Counted from the first letter of the stretch, positions 35,613 to 44,856 are shown. The stretch: 48,224 nucleotides of DNA from JAVBMC01 sp031552845 (GCA_031552845.1 JAVBMC010000063.1:1-48224); one strand, 5' to 3'. Translations and numbers: made by a program. Notes: generated by a model from the letters alone, not told the origin.

Positions 35613-38600
35613 TTAGTTTTCTTCGACGACTACGCGGAAGCCCACGTCAAACGGTTTCTGCCAGACGGGATAAGCCCAGCGCCAAGTTGAGGTGGCTTTG
35701 ATCTGACGGTCATTCCATGAACCGCCTCGCACGACTTTCAATCCATCAGGCTTGCCGGAATCACGCCCATCGTCGGCATACGGATAGGGACGGTAAGCTG
35801 TGCGCGTCCACTCCGCCACGTTGCCGTGCATGTCCTTCAGCCCCCATGCGTTCGGTGCATACGAACCGACCTTGGCCAGATGCAGCACGCCATCGGTAAA
35901 GCGGGGATCACGCAGTTCAAAGTCCACCGAGGCCGGGGGATTGCGCCATGGCTTAGGATCAATCCCGACGACAGCCATTTCAATCCGCTCTGAGCCCGCC
36001 AAGTTAGCGTGTTTCGAGAAGTCAGCATCAAAGCCGCCAAAGTTCATTGGCGTGTCTGTTCCGGCACGGCAAGCCCATTCCCATTGCGCTTCGGTTGGGA
36101 GACGCACCTTCATGCCGCTCTTTTTGGAGAGCCAATCGCAGAAAGCCTGCGCCTTCTCCCACGTGATGCGGATCGCCGGATACTGCTCGTTGCCTTTGAC
36201 CGCAAATTCCGAATCGTCGTTCATGTAATAACCGCGCTTGACCTGATCCTTGTAGTGCATATCGTAAACGCCGTTATCATGCTCACGCTCAAACGCACGG
36301 AATTGCGCAACCGACACCTCGGTCTCGCCCATCCAGAAAGAGCGCTTGATCTTCACCGCACACATCGGCTGTTCGGCGGGCGTCTCGTCGTTAGTCCCCA
36401 TGACGAACTCACCTGCGGGAATATGAACAAGCGTCAGCTTCTCGTCATTGCCCAAGGCGAGTACCACCTTATCCTTGTTCTTCTGATATTCGCCCGGCTT
36501 CTCCAAAGGCCAATTTGCAACAGTCGGCGCAGGAGCGGGTTTGGGCTGCGGCGCAGGTGCAACAAACTCAACCGGCTTGTAGGGATTGAGAATCCGCTCC
36601 GGGTCAAACGTCAGGTTGGAAAGTTCGCGCTCCTCTTCGCGGCGGCGTTCAATGATGTTTTTCTTGGCGCCCATCTCTGTCCACGTGCCGAAGTAGGGCA
36701 CGTTCAAACCAATCCAGGTCAGCAGGCGGTCCCACTCCTCGGCATCTAACTTTACGCCCTTGTGCCCCTTCTTCAGCAGTTGAATCAGCTCAGAGGTGTT
36801 GGGGTTGAACTCCAACGGCGTCAGCAGGTGATAATCACCCTCAGGGCCATTACGGCGGATGAAAGGATGCAGCTCGTTATAGGCCATTGAGAATCCACGC
36901 TTGTCGGGCTTCTTGGTGAAGTCGGGGAGTTTTTGCCCCATGCGGTTCTTCTTCTCAGGGGTGCCATCGTGACAGCCTGCGCACTTGCGGTCGAGCAGGT
37001 TCTGCACTTCGCGGTCGAAGGAGAATCCGCGGCGCTCGCCATAGAACGGTTTAATCTGCTGCGGCTTCTTGCGCGAGGCGATGGTGCGCACGTTGGGCGA
37101 AGCAGAGTTCTGCTTTTCGTGACAGCCCACGCAGGAGAGAATCTCGCCCGGCATTCCGACAAACCATGACCGCATCTCCTGCAAGTGATTGCCCTCGGCG
37201 TCCAGCGGCTGCATGGCCAGCGGAACATTCGCGGGGGCTTCAAACATGCACGAGCCGTCGGTTTCAATATCGACCGTGCCGAGAATCACGCGCGGATCCC
37301 AGCCCGATTCCATGCCGATGGTGTAGTGTCCGCCGATGTTGCGCGGGGAGTACTCGAAATTGTAGATACGGAACTTTTTCGCCGTCCCTCTCGGCACGCC
37401 CGCAAGGCCGGGACCGTTGTAGACGCTCACCAAGTTGACGGTGAAGTTGGTCTTGCTCAAGTCAACTGTGTCGAGGATATCAACCGGCTTAGGCATCTGC
37501 ACAACGGGCAGGGGTTGAATCAGATTGTACTCCGAATCGATCAGCAGCGGGATCTGGTTATCGTAGATATCCACTGCTGCAATGAAGAAACGTCCGCTCA
37601 CCTTCTTGTCCTGCATGGCGACAAGAAACAGCTCGTCAGACAACGGGATCGGGTGGAGGAAGAATTGCGGGATGTGATTGACCAACTCGTCGCGCGTGCG
37701 GTTCTGAACAGGCTTGCCCCAGCCCGGTAGCTTCTGTACGGCGCCGGCGGTTTCCTGACGGCCTTTCTCAACGTCGAATAACACCATCTCGCCTTTGCGC
37801 GCCACACCGTGGTGACCGCTGACGATGGCGATGAACTTGGTTGATGAACCCGGCAAGGGTTTTGCATAGAACAGCGAGTTCGGCCAATAGGAGTTGGAGC
37901 CGTAGTATTCCTGCTGGTCGCTGCCGTCAGGATTCATCGTCATCAGGATGCGGCTGAAGTAGTGAGCGCTGTCGGCATATTCCCAGCGTAGATAGAGGCA
38001 CCGGCCATTGGGCAGCATCACGGGGCACCAGTTGTTATCTTGGTCGTAGCTCAGGCGGCGGAGTTTGCCATCGGGTTGGCGCAGGAGCAGGTTGCCCACA
38101 TAGTCGGAGCCCGCCACGCACGGCACGCCTTGGAAGCCGCTGGAGCCGACGAGCATCATGTTGCCGTTGGGCAGATACATCGGATCGTAGTAGTCGACGT
38201 CGAGCTTGTTGGTCGGGGTGAGTTCCTTCAACGTCGCAGGGTTGTCCAGCTTCATTTCAGCTACGCACCAGCCGGGTTTAGTGCCGGGGGGCAGGTGGAG
38301 CTTGCGCGTTGCAAAAGCAAGCGTGTCGGCCTCAAAGTTCAACGCAAGGTCGCCGATGAATGCATCGCTGGCATACACCTCACGCGGCGTGTCGCCGGGC
38401 TTCAGGCTCGTGCGCATCAGTGCGTTGTCGTAACCGGCAGGACTGATGGATGAGTTGCCCTGCCAGTTGGCGGGCATGCCGATGTTGTTGGCGTTGTTGC
38501 GGCGGATGTAGAGAATGTCTTGCAGCTGCTTGTAGGCCGGGTGACGCGCAAGGATTTTGCGCATGAGGGCGTAGCGCACGGCGTCGGCTTTGTGGGCGGT

Positions 38601-39335
38601 GCCGGCGGCTTCTTTGATCTCCTGCTTCAATGCGTCGGCGTCGGTAAACTCGTTGGGATATTTCTTGGCGTAAGCATCGACTGCACGGAGCAGGGCTTCT
38701 TCATTATAGAGCGCCGCGGCATAACCCTCGATGGTTTGCGGGCGGTCATCCTTCGGTTGGACGGATTTGACGTTGGGGTCTTCGACGGCCTCGATCTTCT
38801 TGCCGATAGACTCACCCTCTGCGGGCTCGGTGATTTGCCAGTAGGACTCTCCTGCGCCGGGCGTCGGCAGGGGCGAACCCTCCCACACGCACACGCGGTT
38901 GGCGTCGAGTATCCGCAGGCGTACATCGTTGAGGCGCGATTCGAAACCTGTGCGGTTCCAGATGGAGACTTGGCCGATGGGCTGCATGGAACCTAAATCA
39001 ACTTCCCACCAGGGGTTCGGAATATTTTCCGGCGTATGGGTGATGGAATTAGCACTCCACTCGCCGTTGTCATTGCCGTCTACCGCCCGCGAAGCCACGC
39101 CGTCGTTGGCGGTTGCGATCTGGCGGGCAGGTTTATTCAGCGCAAGATTGACAGCGCCTTGGACAGTCATGTTCTCGCCGGGCTTGAAGACGCGCACTTC
39201 GGCCAGCGACAGCGTTGCCGGCGCACGCGGGATGTCGATATGCATGTAGCGGCCGGAGATGTCCCCCCACGCAGTAGCGGAGATCAGCAGACCGTAGCCG
39301 ATGGCCGCGCCGATTGAAAGTTTGCTCAGATTCAT
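35613..39335 (-). CDS. Secreted fusion: discoidin-like + dihaem HzsA-like + FGE-like domain
   Basis: A 1240-residue exported protein. After a signal peptide (MNLSKLSIGAAIGYGLLIS..) comes an F5/8 type C-like carbohydrate-binding domain (LNKPARQIATANDG..NPWWEVDLGSMQPIG), a propeller-like HzsA region, haem motifs CVGCH (about 735) and CAGCH (about 785), a proline-rich linker (PAPQPKPAPAP) and a formylglycine-generating-enzyme-like domain (from about 970: IPAGEFVMGT, MRLPTEAQWEWACRAG-like, VRGGSWNDRQI). The final RGGSW segment lacks the catalytic cysteines, so sulfatase activation is unlikely. The ATG at 39335 has AAGGGG upstream. Second gene of the IclR operon. Confidence 0.87.
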   Translation of the reverse strand: MNLSKLSIGAAIGYGLLISATAWGDISGRYMHIDIPRAPATLSLAEVRVFKPGENMTVQGAVNLALNKPARQIATANDGVASRAVDGNDNGEWSANSITHTPENIPNPWWEVDLGSMQPIGQVSIWNRTGFESRLNDVRLRILDANRVCVWEGSPLPTPGAGESYWQITEPAEGESIGKKIEAVEDPNVKSVQPKDDRPQTIEGYAAALYNEEALLRAVDAYAKKYPNEFTDADALKQEIKEAAGTAHKADAVRYALMRKILARHPAYKQLQDILYIRRNNANNIGMPANWQGNSSISPAGYDNALMRTSLKPGDTPREVYASDAFIGDLALNFEADTLAFATRKLHLPPGTKPGWCVAEMKLDNPATLKELTPTNKLDVDYYDPMYLPNGNMMLVGSSGFQGVPCVAGSDYVGNLLLRQPDGKLRRLSYDQDNNWCPVMLPNGRCLYLRWEYADSAHYFSRILMTMNPDGSDQQEYYGSNSYWPNSLFYAKPLPGSSTKFIAIVSGHHGVARKGEMVLFDVEKGRQETAGAVQKLPGWGKPVQNRTRDELVNHIPQFFLHPIPLSDELFLVAMQDKKVSGRFFIAAVDIYDNQIPLLIDSEYNLIQPLPVVQMPKPVDILDTVDLSKTNFTVNLVSVYNGPGLAGVPRGTAKKFRIYNFEYSPRNIGGHYTIGMESGWDPRVILGTVDIETDGSCMFEAPANVPLAMQPLDAEGNHLQEMRSWFVGMPGEILSCVGCHEKQNSASPNVRTIASRKKPQQIKPFYGERRGFSFDREVQNLLDRKCAGCHDGTPEKKNRMGQKLPDFTKKPDKRGFSMAYNELHPFIRRNGPEGDYHLLTPLEFNPNTSELIQLLKKGHKGVKLDAEEWDRLLTWIGLNVPYFGTWTEMGAKKNIIERRREEERELSNLTFDPERILNPYKPVEFVAPAPQPKPAPAPTVANWPLEKPGEYQKNKDKVVLALGNDEKLTLVHIPAGEFVMGTNDETPAEQPMCAVKIKRSFWMGETEVSVAQFRAFEREHDNGVYDMHYKDQVKRGYYMNDDSEFAVKGNEQYPAIRITWEKAQAFCDWLSKKSGMKVRLPTEAQWEWACRAGTDTPMNFGGFDADFSKHANLAGSERIEMAVVGIDPKPWRNPPASVDFELRDPRFTDGVLHLAKVGSYAPNAWGLKDMHGNVAEWTRTAYRPYPYADDGRDSGKPDGLKVVRGGSWNDRQIKATSTWRWAYPVWQKPFDVGFRVVVEEN

Positions 39336-39360
39336 GCCCCTTGCCCTTTTCCTTATAACA

Positions 39361-40143
39361 CTACCGCGTACGCGCGCTGCGCAAACGCTCGGTGATACGT
39401 GCGGCATGTGCCTTGATACACTGGCCGATCTCCGGAATATTCTTCCGCCCCACGTCGGCCATCAACCCTGTCGTCCAAATCGCCGCGATCGGATAACCGC
39501 CGCGGTCGAACAACGGCGCCGCCACACAATAGACGCCCTCATAATGCTCCTCGTTATCCACGGCATATCCCTGCTTGCGGATCGTCGCCAAATGCGGCAG
39601 CAGCGCCTTTGCCGAAGCAATCGTCCGCGGCGTATGCTGCACCCACTCCAGCTTCTTCAGAAGGATGGCGGTTTCGCCCTCCGGCATATTCGCCAAGATT
39701 GCCCGCCCCGGTGCCGAATACCCCATGCCAATACGATGACCCAGCTTTGAGATAAACGAGAACGTCCGATTACCTAGCACCTCATCCAGCACCACGATCT
39801 CCGTACCGCTGCGCACGCCCAGCAGCACCGTGTCCACCACCGCATCGCGCAGTTCGCGCAGAATATCTAAGGCAGACTCCGCCAGATTCGTCTCAGTGAT
39901 AGAACGCTGTCCCATCGTCAGCAAACGGTCCGTCAGTTGGATCATCTTCGTATCCTCCTGACGGCGCAATAGATTCAAATCCTCCAACGCCGCGACAATG
40001 CGGAACATGCTCGACAGCGGACTCTTCGTCGCCGTCGCCAATTCCGTCAGCAAACACCCCTGCGGCCGGTAGGAAAGATACTCCAAAACCTCCACCCCCA
40101 GCCGCAAACTCGGCACATCGTACTTCTGTTTCTTAGCAGGCAT
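39361..40143 (-). CDS. IclR-family transcriptional regulator
   Basis: A 260-residue regulator. The winged helix is at the N-terminus (SLRLGVEVLEYLSYRPQG, LTELATATKSPLSSMFRIV) and the effector domain follows (GMGYSAPGRAILANMPEGE, GYAVDNEEHYEGVYCVAAPL, FDRGGYPIAAIW), which is the classic IclR signature. First gene of the operon ending at 32044; it probably responds to a catabolic intermediate and may control its own promoter. Confidence 0.94.
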   Translation of the reverse strand: MPAKKQKYDVPSLRLGVEVLEYLSYRPQGCLLTELATATKSPLSSMFRIVAALEDLNLLRRQEDTKMIQLTDRLLTMGQRSITETNLAESALDILRELRDAVVDTVLLGVRSGTEIVVLDEVLGNRTFSFISKLGHRIGMGYSAPGRAILANMPEGETAILLKKLEWVQHTPRTIASAKALLPHLATIRKQGYAVDNEEHYEGVYCVAAPLFDRGGYPIAAIWTTGLMADVGRKNIPEIGQCIKAHAARITERLRSARTR

Positions 40144-40183
40144 AACTTCACAATGCAAAATGCGTTTTCAGCAATTGAAAGAA

Positions 40184-40212
40184 ATTGTACCCCATTCCAA
40201 CGCCCAAAGCAA
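40184..40212 (-). promoter_or_regulatory. Promoter of the iclR-dhaKL operon
   Basis: On the minus strand TTGCTT, 17-bp spacer, TACAAT. The inverted repeat GTGCC/GGCAC further upstream (about 40291-40308) is a possible operator. Confidence 0.6.
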
Positions 40213-40323
40213 GCCCAAATCATGCCATCACAACAGTTTATTGCCTGTTGTCAAAACAGAACTTTGGACAGATGCCGGACTGTGCGATCGGTGCCACTTG
40301 AGAGGCACGTTGATTGATGACGT

Positions 40324-40363
40324 AAAAACAAAAGTCCGCATCCAAGTGCATTGGATACGGACT
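40324..40363 (-). terminator. Terminator of the downstream FadL-like gene
   Basis: Stem AGTCCG-ATCCAA / TTGGAT-CGGACT with one mismatch, five-base loop and a TTTTGTTTTT tail on the minus strand; 28 bases after the stop at 40391. Confidence 0.85.
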
Positions 40364-40390
40364 CTCAATTTCTCTACCTGATTAAGCGGG

Positions 40391-41707
40391 CTAGAACTTG
40401 TAGCCGACGCTGATGCCGGCCATGTGGGCGCCCATGTCTTCGCATTCGATGGTGGAGCGTTGGGAGATGAGGCCGTTGAATTGGCCGTCGAGCTTGCCGA
40501 CGACGTCGCGTTTCTCGGACATGAGGAAGAGGTAGCTGTAGGAGAGGTCAATAGTGAAGTTCTTCCAGGTGTAGGAGAGGCCGACGCTGGCGATGTGACG
40601 GTCGCCGGGGGGGAGCATGGTGTCGCAGTGGGCGTCGTCGATGGGGTCCATGTCGTAGACGTAACCGGCGCGAGCGGTCCAGCTGTCGGTGATGCGGTAT
40701 TGGGCACCAACGCCGAAGCGGAAGACGTCTTTCCAGTCTTTGTCGTCCCACATGCGGTCGATGGAGACTTGTCCGTCGTAGATCTTGGTGCGCAGGGGGT
40801 TGTCGAGGTTGATGTTGAGGGCGTTGTAGGAGCTCCACTCGGTGTAGGTGACGGCGGCGCCGAAGTACCAGCGGCTTTCGGTGGGGACGTAGTTGGCGCC
40901 GACTGTGTAGGCGGCGGGGAGGATGATGTCGGAATCGGCCCGTGAGTATTGGTGCCCGCCAACGAAGCCGTTGCCATAGCCGTTGGCATGGCCTTCGGAG
41001 TAAGCCCAGGTGGGTGAGCGGTAGACGAAGCCGAAGGACCATTCATCGGTGAGGTCGTATTTGACCGCGCCGTTCCAGCCGAGGGCGATGCAGTCGGTTT
41101 CGACTTCGACCTTACTGCCGTAAGCACTGCTGAATATAGGCGCAGCCGGGCCGGTGATGCCGTTGAAGGGTTGGGCGGTGTTGCTGACGTCGATCCACAT
41201 GATGCGCATGCCGAGTGCGATGGAGAGTCCGTCTGTGACTTTGTAGGCGAGGTTGGGGTTGAAGGTGAAGGTTTCGAGGTCGGTCTTGATGCTGCTGTAG
41301 GCGACGTCCCAGTTGTTGTAGTATTCGGTGCCGAGGCCAAATTCGCTGAATGCGCCGAAGCCGAACCAGAGGCGGTCGGTCATCTGCCAGGTGGCGTAGG
41401 CATGGGGCAGCCAGAAGTATTGCTCGTGCATGGTGGTGGAGCCTTTGTCGACAACGTCGATATCGCCAAAGGCGGTGATCATCGTGGCGCCTGCGAGGAG
41501 CTGGAGCCCGGGCAGATCGGTCATGGCGGCGGGGTTGTAGGCGATGGTTGAAGCGTCGATCGCTTTGCCGACGACTGCGCCGCCGAGGGCGTTGCCGGAT
41601 GCGCTGGCCTCGTAAATCGAGTAACCTGCGGCTTGGACGGTTGAAGCGGTGGCGAGCAGGGCGGCGCCTGCTGCGGCGAGCTTGGAAAGAAACCAATGTT
41701 TCTGCAT
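40391..41707 (-). CDS. FadL/OmpP1-type outer membrane channel, copy 1
   Basis: A 438-residue outer membrane beta-barrel of the FadL/toluene transport family. Signal peptide MQKHWFLSKLAAAGAALLATAS; the mature N-terminus AGYSIYEASASGNALGGAVVG forms the hatch, with DASTIAYNPAAMTDL typical of OmpP1. The C-terminus ends with an aromatic strand (GISVGYKF), a barrel-assembly signal. Near-identical in layout to the adjacent paralogue at 42023-43339. FadL channels take up hydrophobic compounds; the substrate here is unknown. Confidence 0.93.
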   Translation of the reverse strand: MQKHWFLSKLAAAGAALLATASTVQAAGYSIYEASASGNALGGAVVGKAIDASTIAYNPAAMTDLPGLQLLAGATMITAFGDIDVVDKGSTTMHEQYFWLPHAYATWQMTDRLWFGFGAFSEFGLGTEYYNNWDVAYSSIKTDLETFTFNPNLAYKVTDGLSIALGMRIMWIDVSNTAQPFNGITGPAAPIFSSAYGSKVEVETDCIALGWNGAVKYDLTDEWSFGFVYRSPTWAYSEGHANGYGNGFVGGHQYSRADSDIILPAAYTVGANYVPTESRWYFGAAVTYTEWSSYNALNINLDNPLRTKIYDGQVSIDRMWDDKDWKDVFRFGVGAQYRITDSWTARAGYVYDMDPIDDAHCDTMLPPGDRHIASVGLSYTWKNFTIDLSYSYLFLMSEKRDVVGKLDGQFNGLISQRSTIECEDMGAHMAGISVGYKF

Positions 41708-41733
41708 GGTGCGTTATTCCTTGATGTACTTAT

Positions 41734-41762
41734 CGTATAAAGCGCCGCAAAACAGACTGCAA
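41734..41762 (-). promoter_or_regulatory. Promoter of FadL-like copy 1
   Basis: On the minus strand TTGCAG, 17-bp spacer, TATACG. The paralogue has the same arrangement. A dyad TTTAAAC-GTAT-GTTTAAA lies upstream (41843-41860) and may be an operator. Confidence 0.6.
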
Positions 41763-41910
41763 CTCACAGGCGGGCGGAAACTTTACAGAAGCCGGAATGA
41801 TACCTTATTTTTATATTTAATGCAACTGTAAACAGCGCCTGATTTAAACGTATGTTTAAAAAGGTAACGGGGTGGAGCCATATCGGTGGCAGGTGGTTTA
41901 TCTGTGGAGG

Positions 41911-41954
41911 AAAAAGCGAGAGCCCGCCTTCAATGGGGTTGAGGGCGGGCTCTC
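41911..41954 (-). terminator. Terminator after FadL-like copy 2
   Basis: Perfect 11-bp stem GAGAGCCCGCC / GGCGGGCTCTC, followed on the minus strand by GCTTTTTCC. A second hairpin, GCCGAAGCG / CGCTTCGGC (41965-42003), lies closer to the stop. Confidence 0.8.
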
Positions 41955-42022
41955 AGGCAGTCCCGCCGAAGCGTTGTTCTGGGGGGAACGGGGGCGCTTC
42001 GGCTTTGTTGGGGTTGCCTTGA

Positions 42023-43339
42023 TTAGAATTTGTAGCCTACGCTGAAGCCTACGAGGTGTGCACCCATGTCTTCGCACTCGATGGTGTTGCGTTGGGTGAT
42101 TGCGCCGTTGACTTGGCCGTCGAGCTTGCCGATGACGGTGCGTTTCTCGGACATGAGGAAGAGGTAGCTGTAGGAGGCATCAAAGGTGAAGTTCTTCCAG
42201 GTGTAGGAGAGGCCGATGCTGGCGATGTGGCGGTCGCCGGGGAGCATCATGGTGTCGCAGTGGGCCTGATCGATGGGGTCGAGGTCGTACACGTAACCGG
42301 CGCGTGCGGCGAGGTTGTCGGTGATTTTGTATTGAGCACCAACGCCGAAGCGGAAGACGTCTTTCCAGTCTTTGTCATCCCAGATGCGGACGATCGGAGC
42401 CTGACCGCCGAGCATTGTGGTGCGCAGGGGTTGGTCGAGGTTGATGTTGAGGGCGTTGTAGGAGCTCCACTCGGTATAGGTGACGGTGGCGCCGAAGTAC
42501 CAACGGCTCTCAGTGGGGACGTAGTTCGCGCCGACTGTGTAGGCGGCGGGGAGGGTGATGGTGGCATCGGCACGGGAGTATTGGTGGCCGCCGGTGAAGG
42601 CGCCGCCGTAGCCGTCAGCGTTGCCTTCGGCGTGTACCCATGTGGGTGAGCGGTAGACGAAGCCGAAGGACCATTCGTCGGTGAGGTCGTACTTGACTGC
42701 GCCGTTCCAGCCGAATGCGATGTCGTCAGCTTCGACGTCGACTTTGCTGCCGTAAGCACCGGCAAAATAAGGCGATGCAGGACCGCTGAGGCCGTTGTAG
42801 GGCTGGGCGGTGTTGCTGAAGTCTACCCACATGATGCGCATGCCGAGGGCGATGGAGAGGTCGTCCGTGATTTTGTAGGCGAGGTTGGGGTTGAAGGTAA
42901 TGGTTTGCAGGTCGGTTTTGACGCTGCTGTAGGCCAAGTCCCAGTTGTCGTAGTATTCGGTGCCGAGACCGAACTCGGAGAATACACCGAAGCCGAACCA
43001 CAGGCGGTCGGTCATCTGCCAGGTGGCGTAGGCGTGGGGCATCCAGAAGTATTGCTGGTGCATGGTGGTGGCTCTGCTGCCGGTGACATCAACGTCACCG
43101 AAGGCGGAGATCATGGTGACGCCGCCGAGGAGCTGGAGTCCGGGCAGGTCGGTCATAGCGGCGGGGTTATAGGCAACGGTGGAAGCGTCGAGCGCTTTAC
43201 CGACGACTGCGCCGCCGAGTGCGTTTCCGGATGCGCTGGCTTCGTAGATGGAGAAGCCGGCAGCCTGAATCGTTGAGGCGGTGAAGATTACCGCAGCGCT
43301 TGCCGCGGCTAATCTGGAGATGAATGAGGAACCCTTCAT
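42023..43339 (-). CDS. FadL/OmpP1-type outer membrane channel, copy 2
   Basis: A 438-residue tandem paralogue of the gene at 40391. The two proteins match along nearly the whole length (ASGNALGGAVVGKA.DAST.AYNPAAMTDLPGLQLL, identical barrel strands such as GRDKDWKDVF-like DDKDWKDVFRFGVGAQY). Differences cluster in putative loops (GSRATTMHQ vs KGSTTMHE; LSGPASPYFAGA vs ITGPAAPIFSSA), as expected for diversified substrate range. Promoter regions are also homologous, so the duplication included the regulatory DNA. Confidence 0.93.
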   Translation of the reverse strand: MKGSSFISRLAAASAAVIFTASTIQAAGFSIYEASASGNALGGAVVGKALDASTVAYNPAAMTDLPGLQLLGGVTMISAFGDVDVTGSRATTMHQQYFWMPHAYATWQMTDRLWFGFGVFSEFGLGTEYYDNWDLAYSSVKTDLQTITFNPNLAYKITDDLSIALGMRIMWVDFSNTAQPYNGLSGPASPYFAGAYGSKVDVEADDIAFGWNGAVKYDLTDEWSFGFVYRSPTWVHAEGNADGYGGAFTGGHQYSRADATITLPAAYTVGANYVPTESRWYFGATVTYTEWSSYNALNINLDQPLRTTMLGGQAPIVRIWDDKDWKDVFRFGVGAQYKITDNLAARAGYVYDLDPIDQAHCDTMMLPGDRHIASIGLSYTWKNFTFDASYSYLFLMSEKRTVIGKLDGQVNGAITQRNTIECEDMGAHLVGFSVGYKF

Positions 43340-43364
43340 ACAAATGTCCTTGATACTGTACTGG

Positions 43365-43393
43365 TATGTAAGGCGCCGTTTTATTCACTGCAC
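43365..43393 (-). promoter_or_regulatory. Promoter-like region of FadL-like copy 2
   Basis: On the minus strand GTGCAG, 17-bp spacer, TACATA; both hexamers are weaker than in copy 1, but position and spacing are conserved. Confidence 0.4.
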
Positions 43394-43498
43394 TCGCAGG
43401 ACGCGGAAGCCTTGCATGGATGTTAATGATACACAATCCGCCCAGAAAAATCAAATTCAATTACGGAGGCGGTTAATTTGAAACAGTTGTTTGAATGC

Positions 43499-44047
43499 CT
43501 ATAACAGGGCGTATAACGCGCCTAGGGCCGCGCCTGAAAGTATTAGGAGTACAGGCGAAACTTTGTAATAAAAGGCGATGGCGGATGCAATGACGATGAC
43601 CGTGCCGAGCGGATGGATTTGGGTGGGAGATTCGTCGTTGAGTGCAGACATGTACAGGAAGAGCACCCCGGCGCAGAGAATCAGCGCCAGCGAAGCCGGG
43701 CGTATGCCGGCCATGAAGCCGCGCATCCAACGCGCATGTTCCCAGCGGCACATGGTGCGTACCAGCAGGGGGATAAGAATGAGTGAGGATGTCAACAACC
43801 CGATTGATGCCAATAGTGCCGCGGGGACACCGCCTTGCAGCATGCCGGTGAAGGTGGCGATGTTCAAGCCGATAGCGCCGGGGGTGATTTGCGCAATCGA
43901 AACCAACGCGCCGAAGGTTTCGGGCGTGAGCGCGTGGTAGTGTTCGCCTGTCAGGTCGCGCAGCATCAGTGGCACAAGGGCATAGCCGCCGCCGAAGCAG
44001 AGGAACCCGTACTTGACGAATAGCAGGTAGAGTTCAATCAGCGTCAT
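43499..44047 (-). CDS. chrA: Chromate transporter-family protein, short form (second half)
   Basis: A 182-residue membrane protein with one CHR domain: FVKYGFLCFGGGYALVPLM and SIAQITPGAIGLNIATFTG are the family motifs. Several hydrophobic helices follow. It overlaps the preceding chrA half by 14 bases. Short CHR proteins usually work as pairs of opposite orientation; here both halves are present. Chromate/sulfate transport is the known role of long members; the physiological substrate of paired short ones is uncertain. Confidence 0.88.
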   Translation of the reverse strand: MTLIELYLLFVKYGFLCFGGGYALVPLMLRDLTGEHYHALTPETFGALVSIAQITPGAIGLNIATFTGMLQGGVPAALLASIGLLTSSLILIPLLVRTMCRWEHARWMRGFMAGIRPASLALILCAGVLFLYMSALNDESPTQIHPLGTVIVIASAIAFYYKVSPVLLILSGAALGALYALL

Positions 44048-44612
44048 AAAACACCTGTTTGAGCATTCCGATTGCCGCGCACCCGAGAATGATGGCTGCC
44101 GGGTTGACTTTGAACATCAGGCATACCAGTGCACCTAGCGTCAGAATTTGTGCGAAGCGCGAAATCAGCACGGTCTTGCGCATGCGCCATGCGGTTGCAA
44201 AGATGAGTCCGCAGACGGCCGCCCGGATGCCGACAAAGGTACTTTGGATGATGGGGTTTTCCACGGGGATTTCTTGAAAGCACCGTGCAATCAGGCAAAT
44301 GGTCACTACAGGTGGCAGCGCTGCACCGAGGATGGCGCTGATGCCGCCCCAGAAGCCGGCGATCTTGTTGCCGACGTAGACGGCGCAGTTGGCGACCATC
44401 AGGCCGGGGGAGATTTGGATGATGGCGAAGAGGTCGGCAAACTCGCCTTCGGTGATGAGCCTGCGCTTACGCACGTATTCATCCTGCACAACCGGTACGA
44501 TTGCAAACCCACCACCAAGGACGAAGCAGGAGATGCGCATGAACGTCAAGAATAGGCTGAGGCAGGCCTTCGTCTTATGCGAATGCTCCCCGTGTGTCAG
44601 CGGCGCTTCCAT
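44034..44612 (-). CDS. chrA: Chromate transporter-family protein, short form (first half)
   Basis: A 192-residue CHR-domain protein: FMRISCFVLGGGFAIVPVVQ and IIQISPGLMVANCAVYVG are the signature segments. Starts right after the xseB stop and overlaps the second half, forming a split ChrA transporter. Confidence 0.88.
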   Translation of the reverse strand: MEAPLTHGEHSHKTKACLSLFLTFMRISCFVLGGGFAIVPVVQDEYVRKRRLITEGEFADLFAIIQISPGLMVANCAVYVGNKIAGFWGGISAILGAALPPVVTICLIARCFQEIPVENPIIQSTFVGIRAAVCGLIFATAWRMRKTVLISRFAQILTLGALVCLMFKVNPAAIILGCAAIGMLKQVFYDAD

Positions 44613-44855
44613 TTACTGCTGATTCTGCTGGCGGGGGAAGGGGACTGTCTTAACGCCGCCGTTGTCGCCTTTGACCAGCATTTCAATCTTACGCTCCACC
44701 TCGTTCAGCTGGCCGGAGCAGAACTCGACAAGCTTGCGGCCTTCTTCAAACGAAGCGACCATTTGATCGAGCGGCAGATTGCCGGATTCCATTTTGTCGA
44801 CAATCTGCTCAAGGCGGGTGAGGGCGTTTTCAAATGTCAGAGGTTTCTCGGGCAT
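44613..44855 (-). CDS. xseB: Exodeoxyribonuclease VII small subunit
   Basis: An 80-residue helical protein. TFENALTRLEQIVDKMESGN, LPLDQMVASFEEGRKLVEFC and LNEVERKIEML match the XseB coiled pattern. It partners XseA (not in the window) in single-strand DNA degradation and mismatch-related repair. Its ATG overlaps the sppA stop. Confidence 0.93.
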   Translation of the reverse strand: MPEKPLTFENALTRLEQIVDKMESGNLPLDQMVASFEEGRKLVEFCSGQLNEVERKIEMLVKGDNGGVKTVPFPRQQNQQ

Positions 44856-44856
44856 G

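Noticed and set aside
35613..36430. Functional sulfatase-activating FGE domain
   Set aside because: Catalytic cysteines are missing in the terminal RGGSWN segment and no sulfatase gene is in the window.
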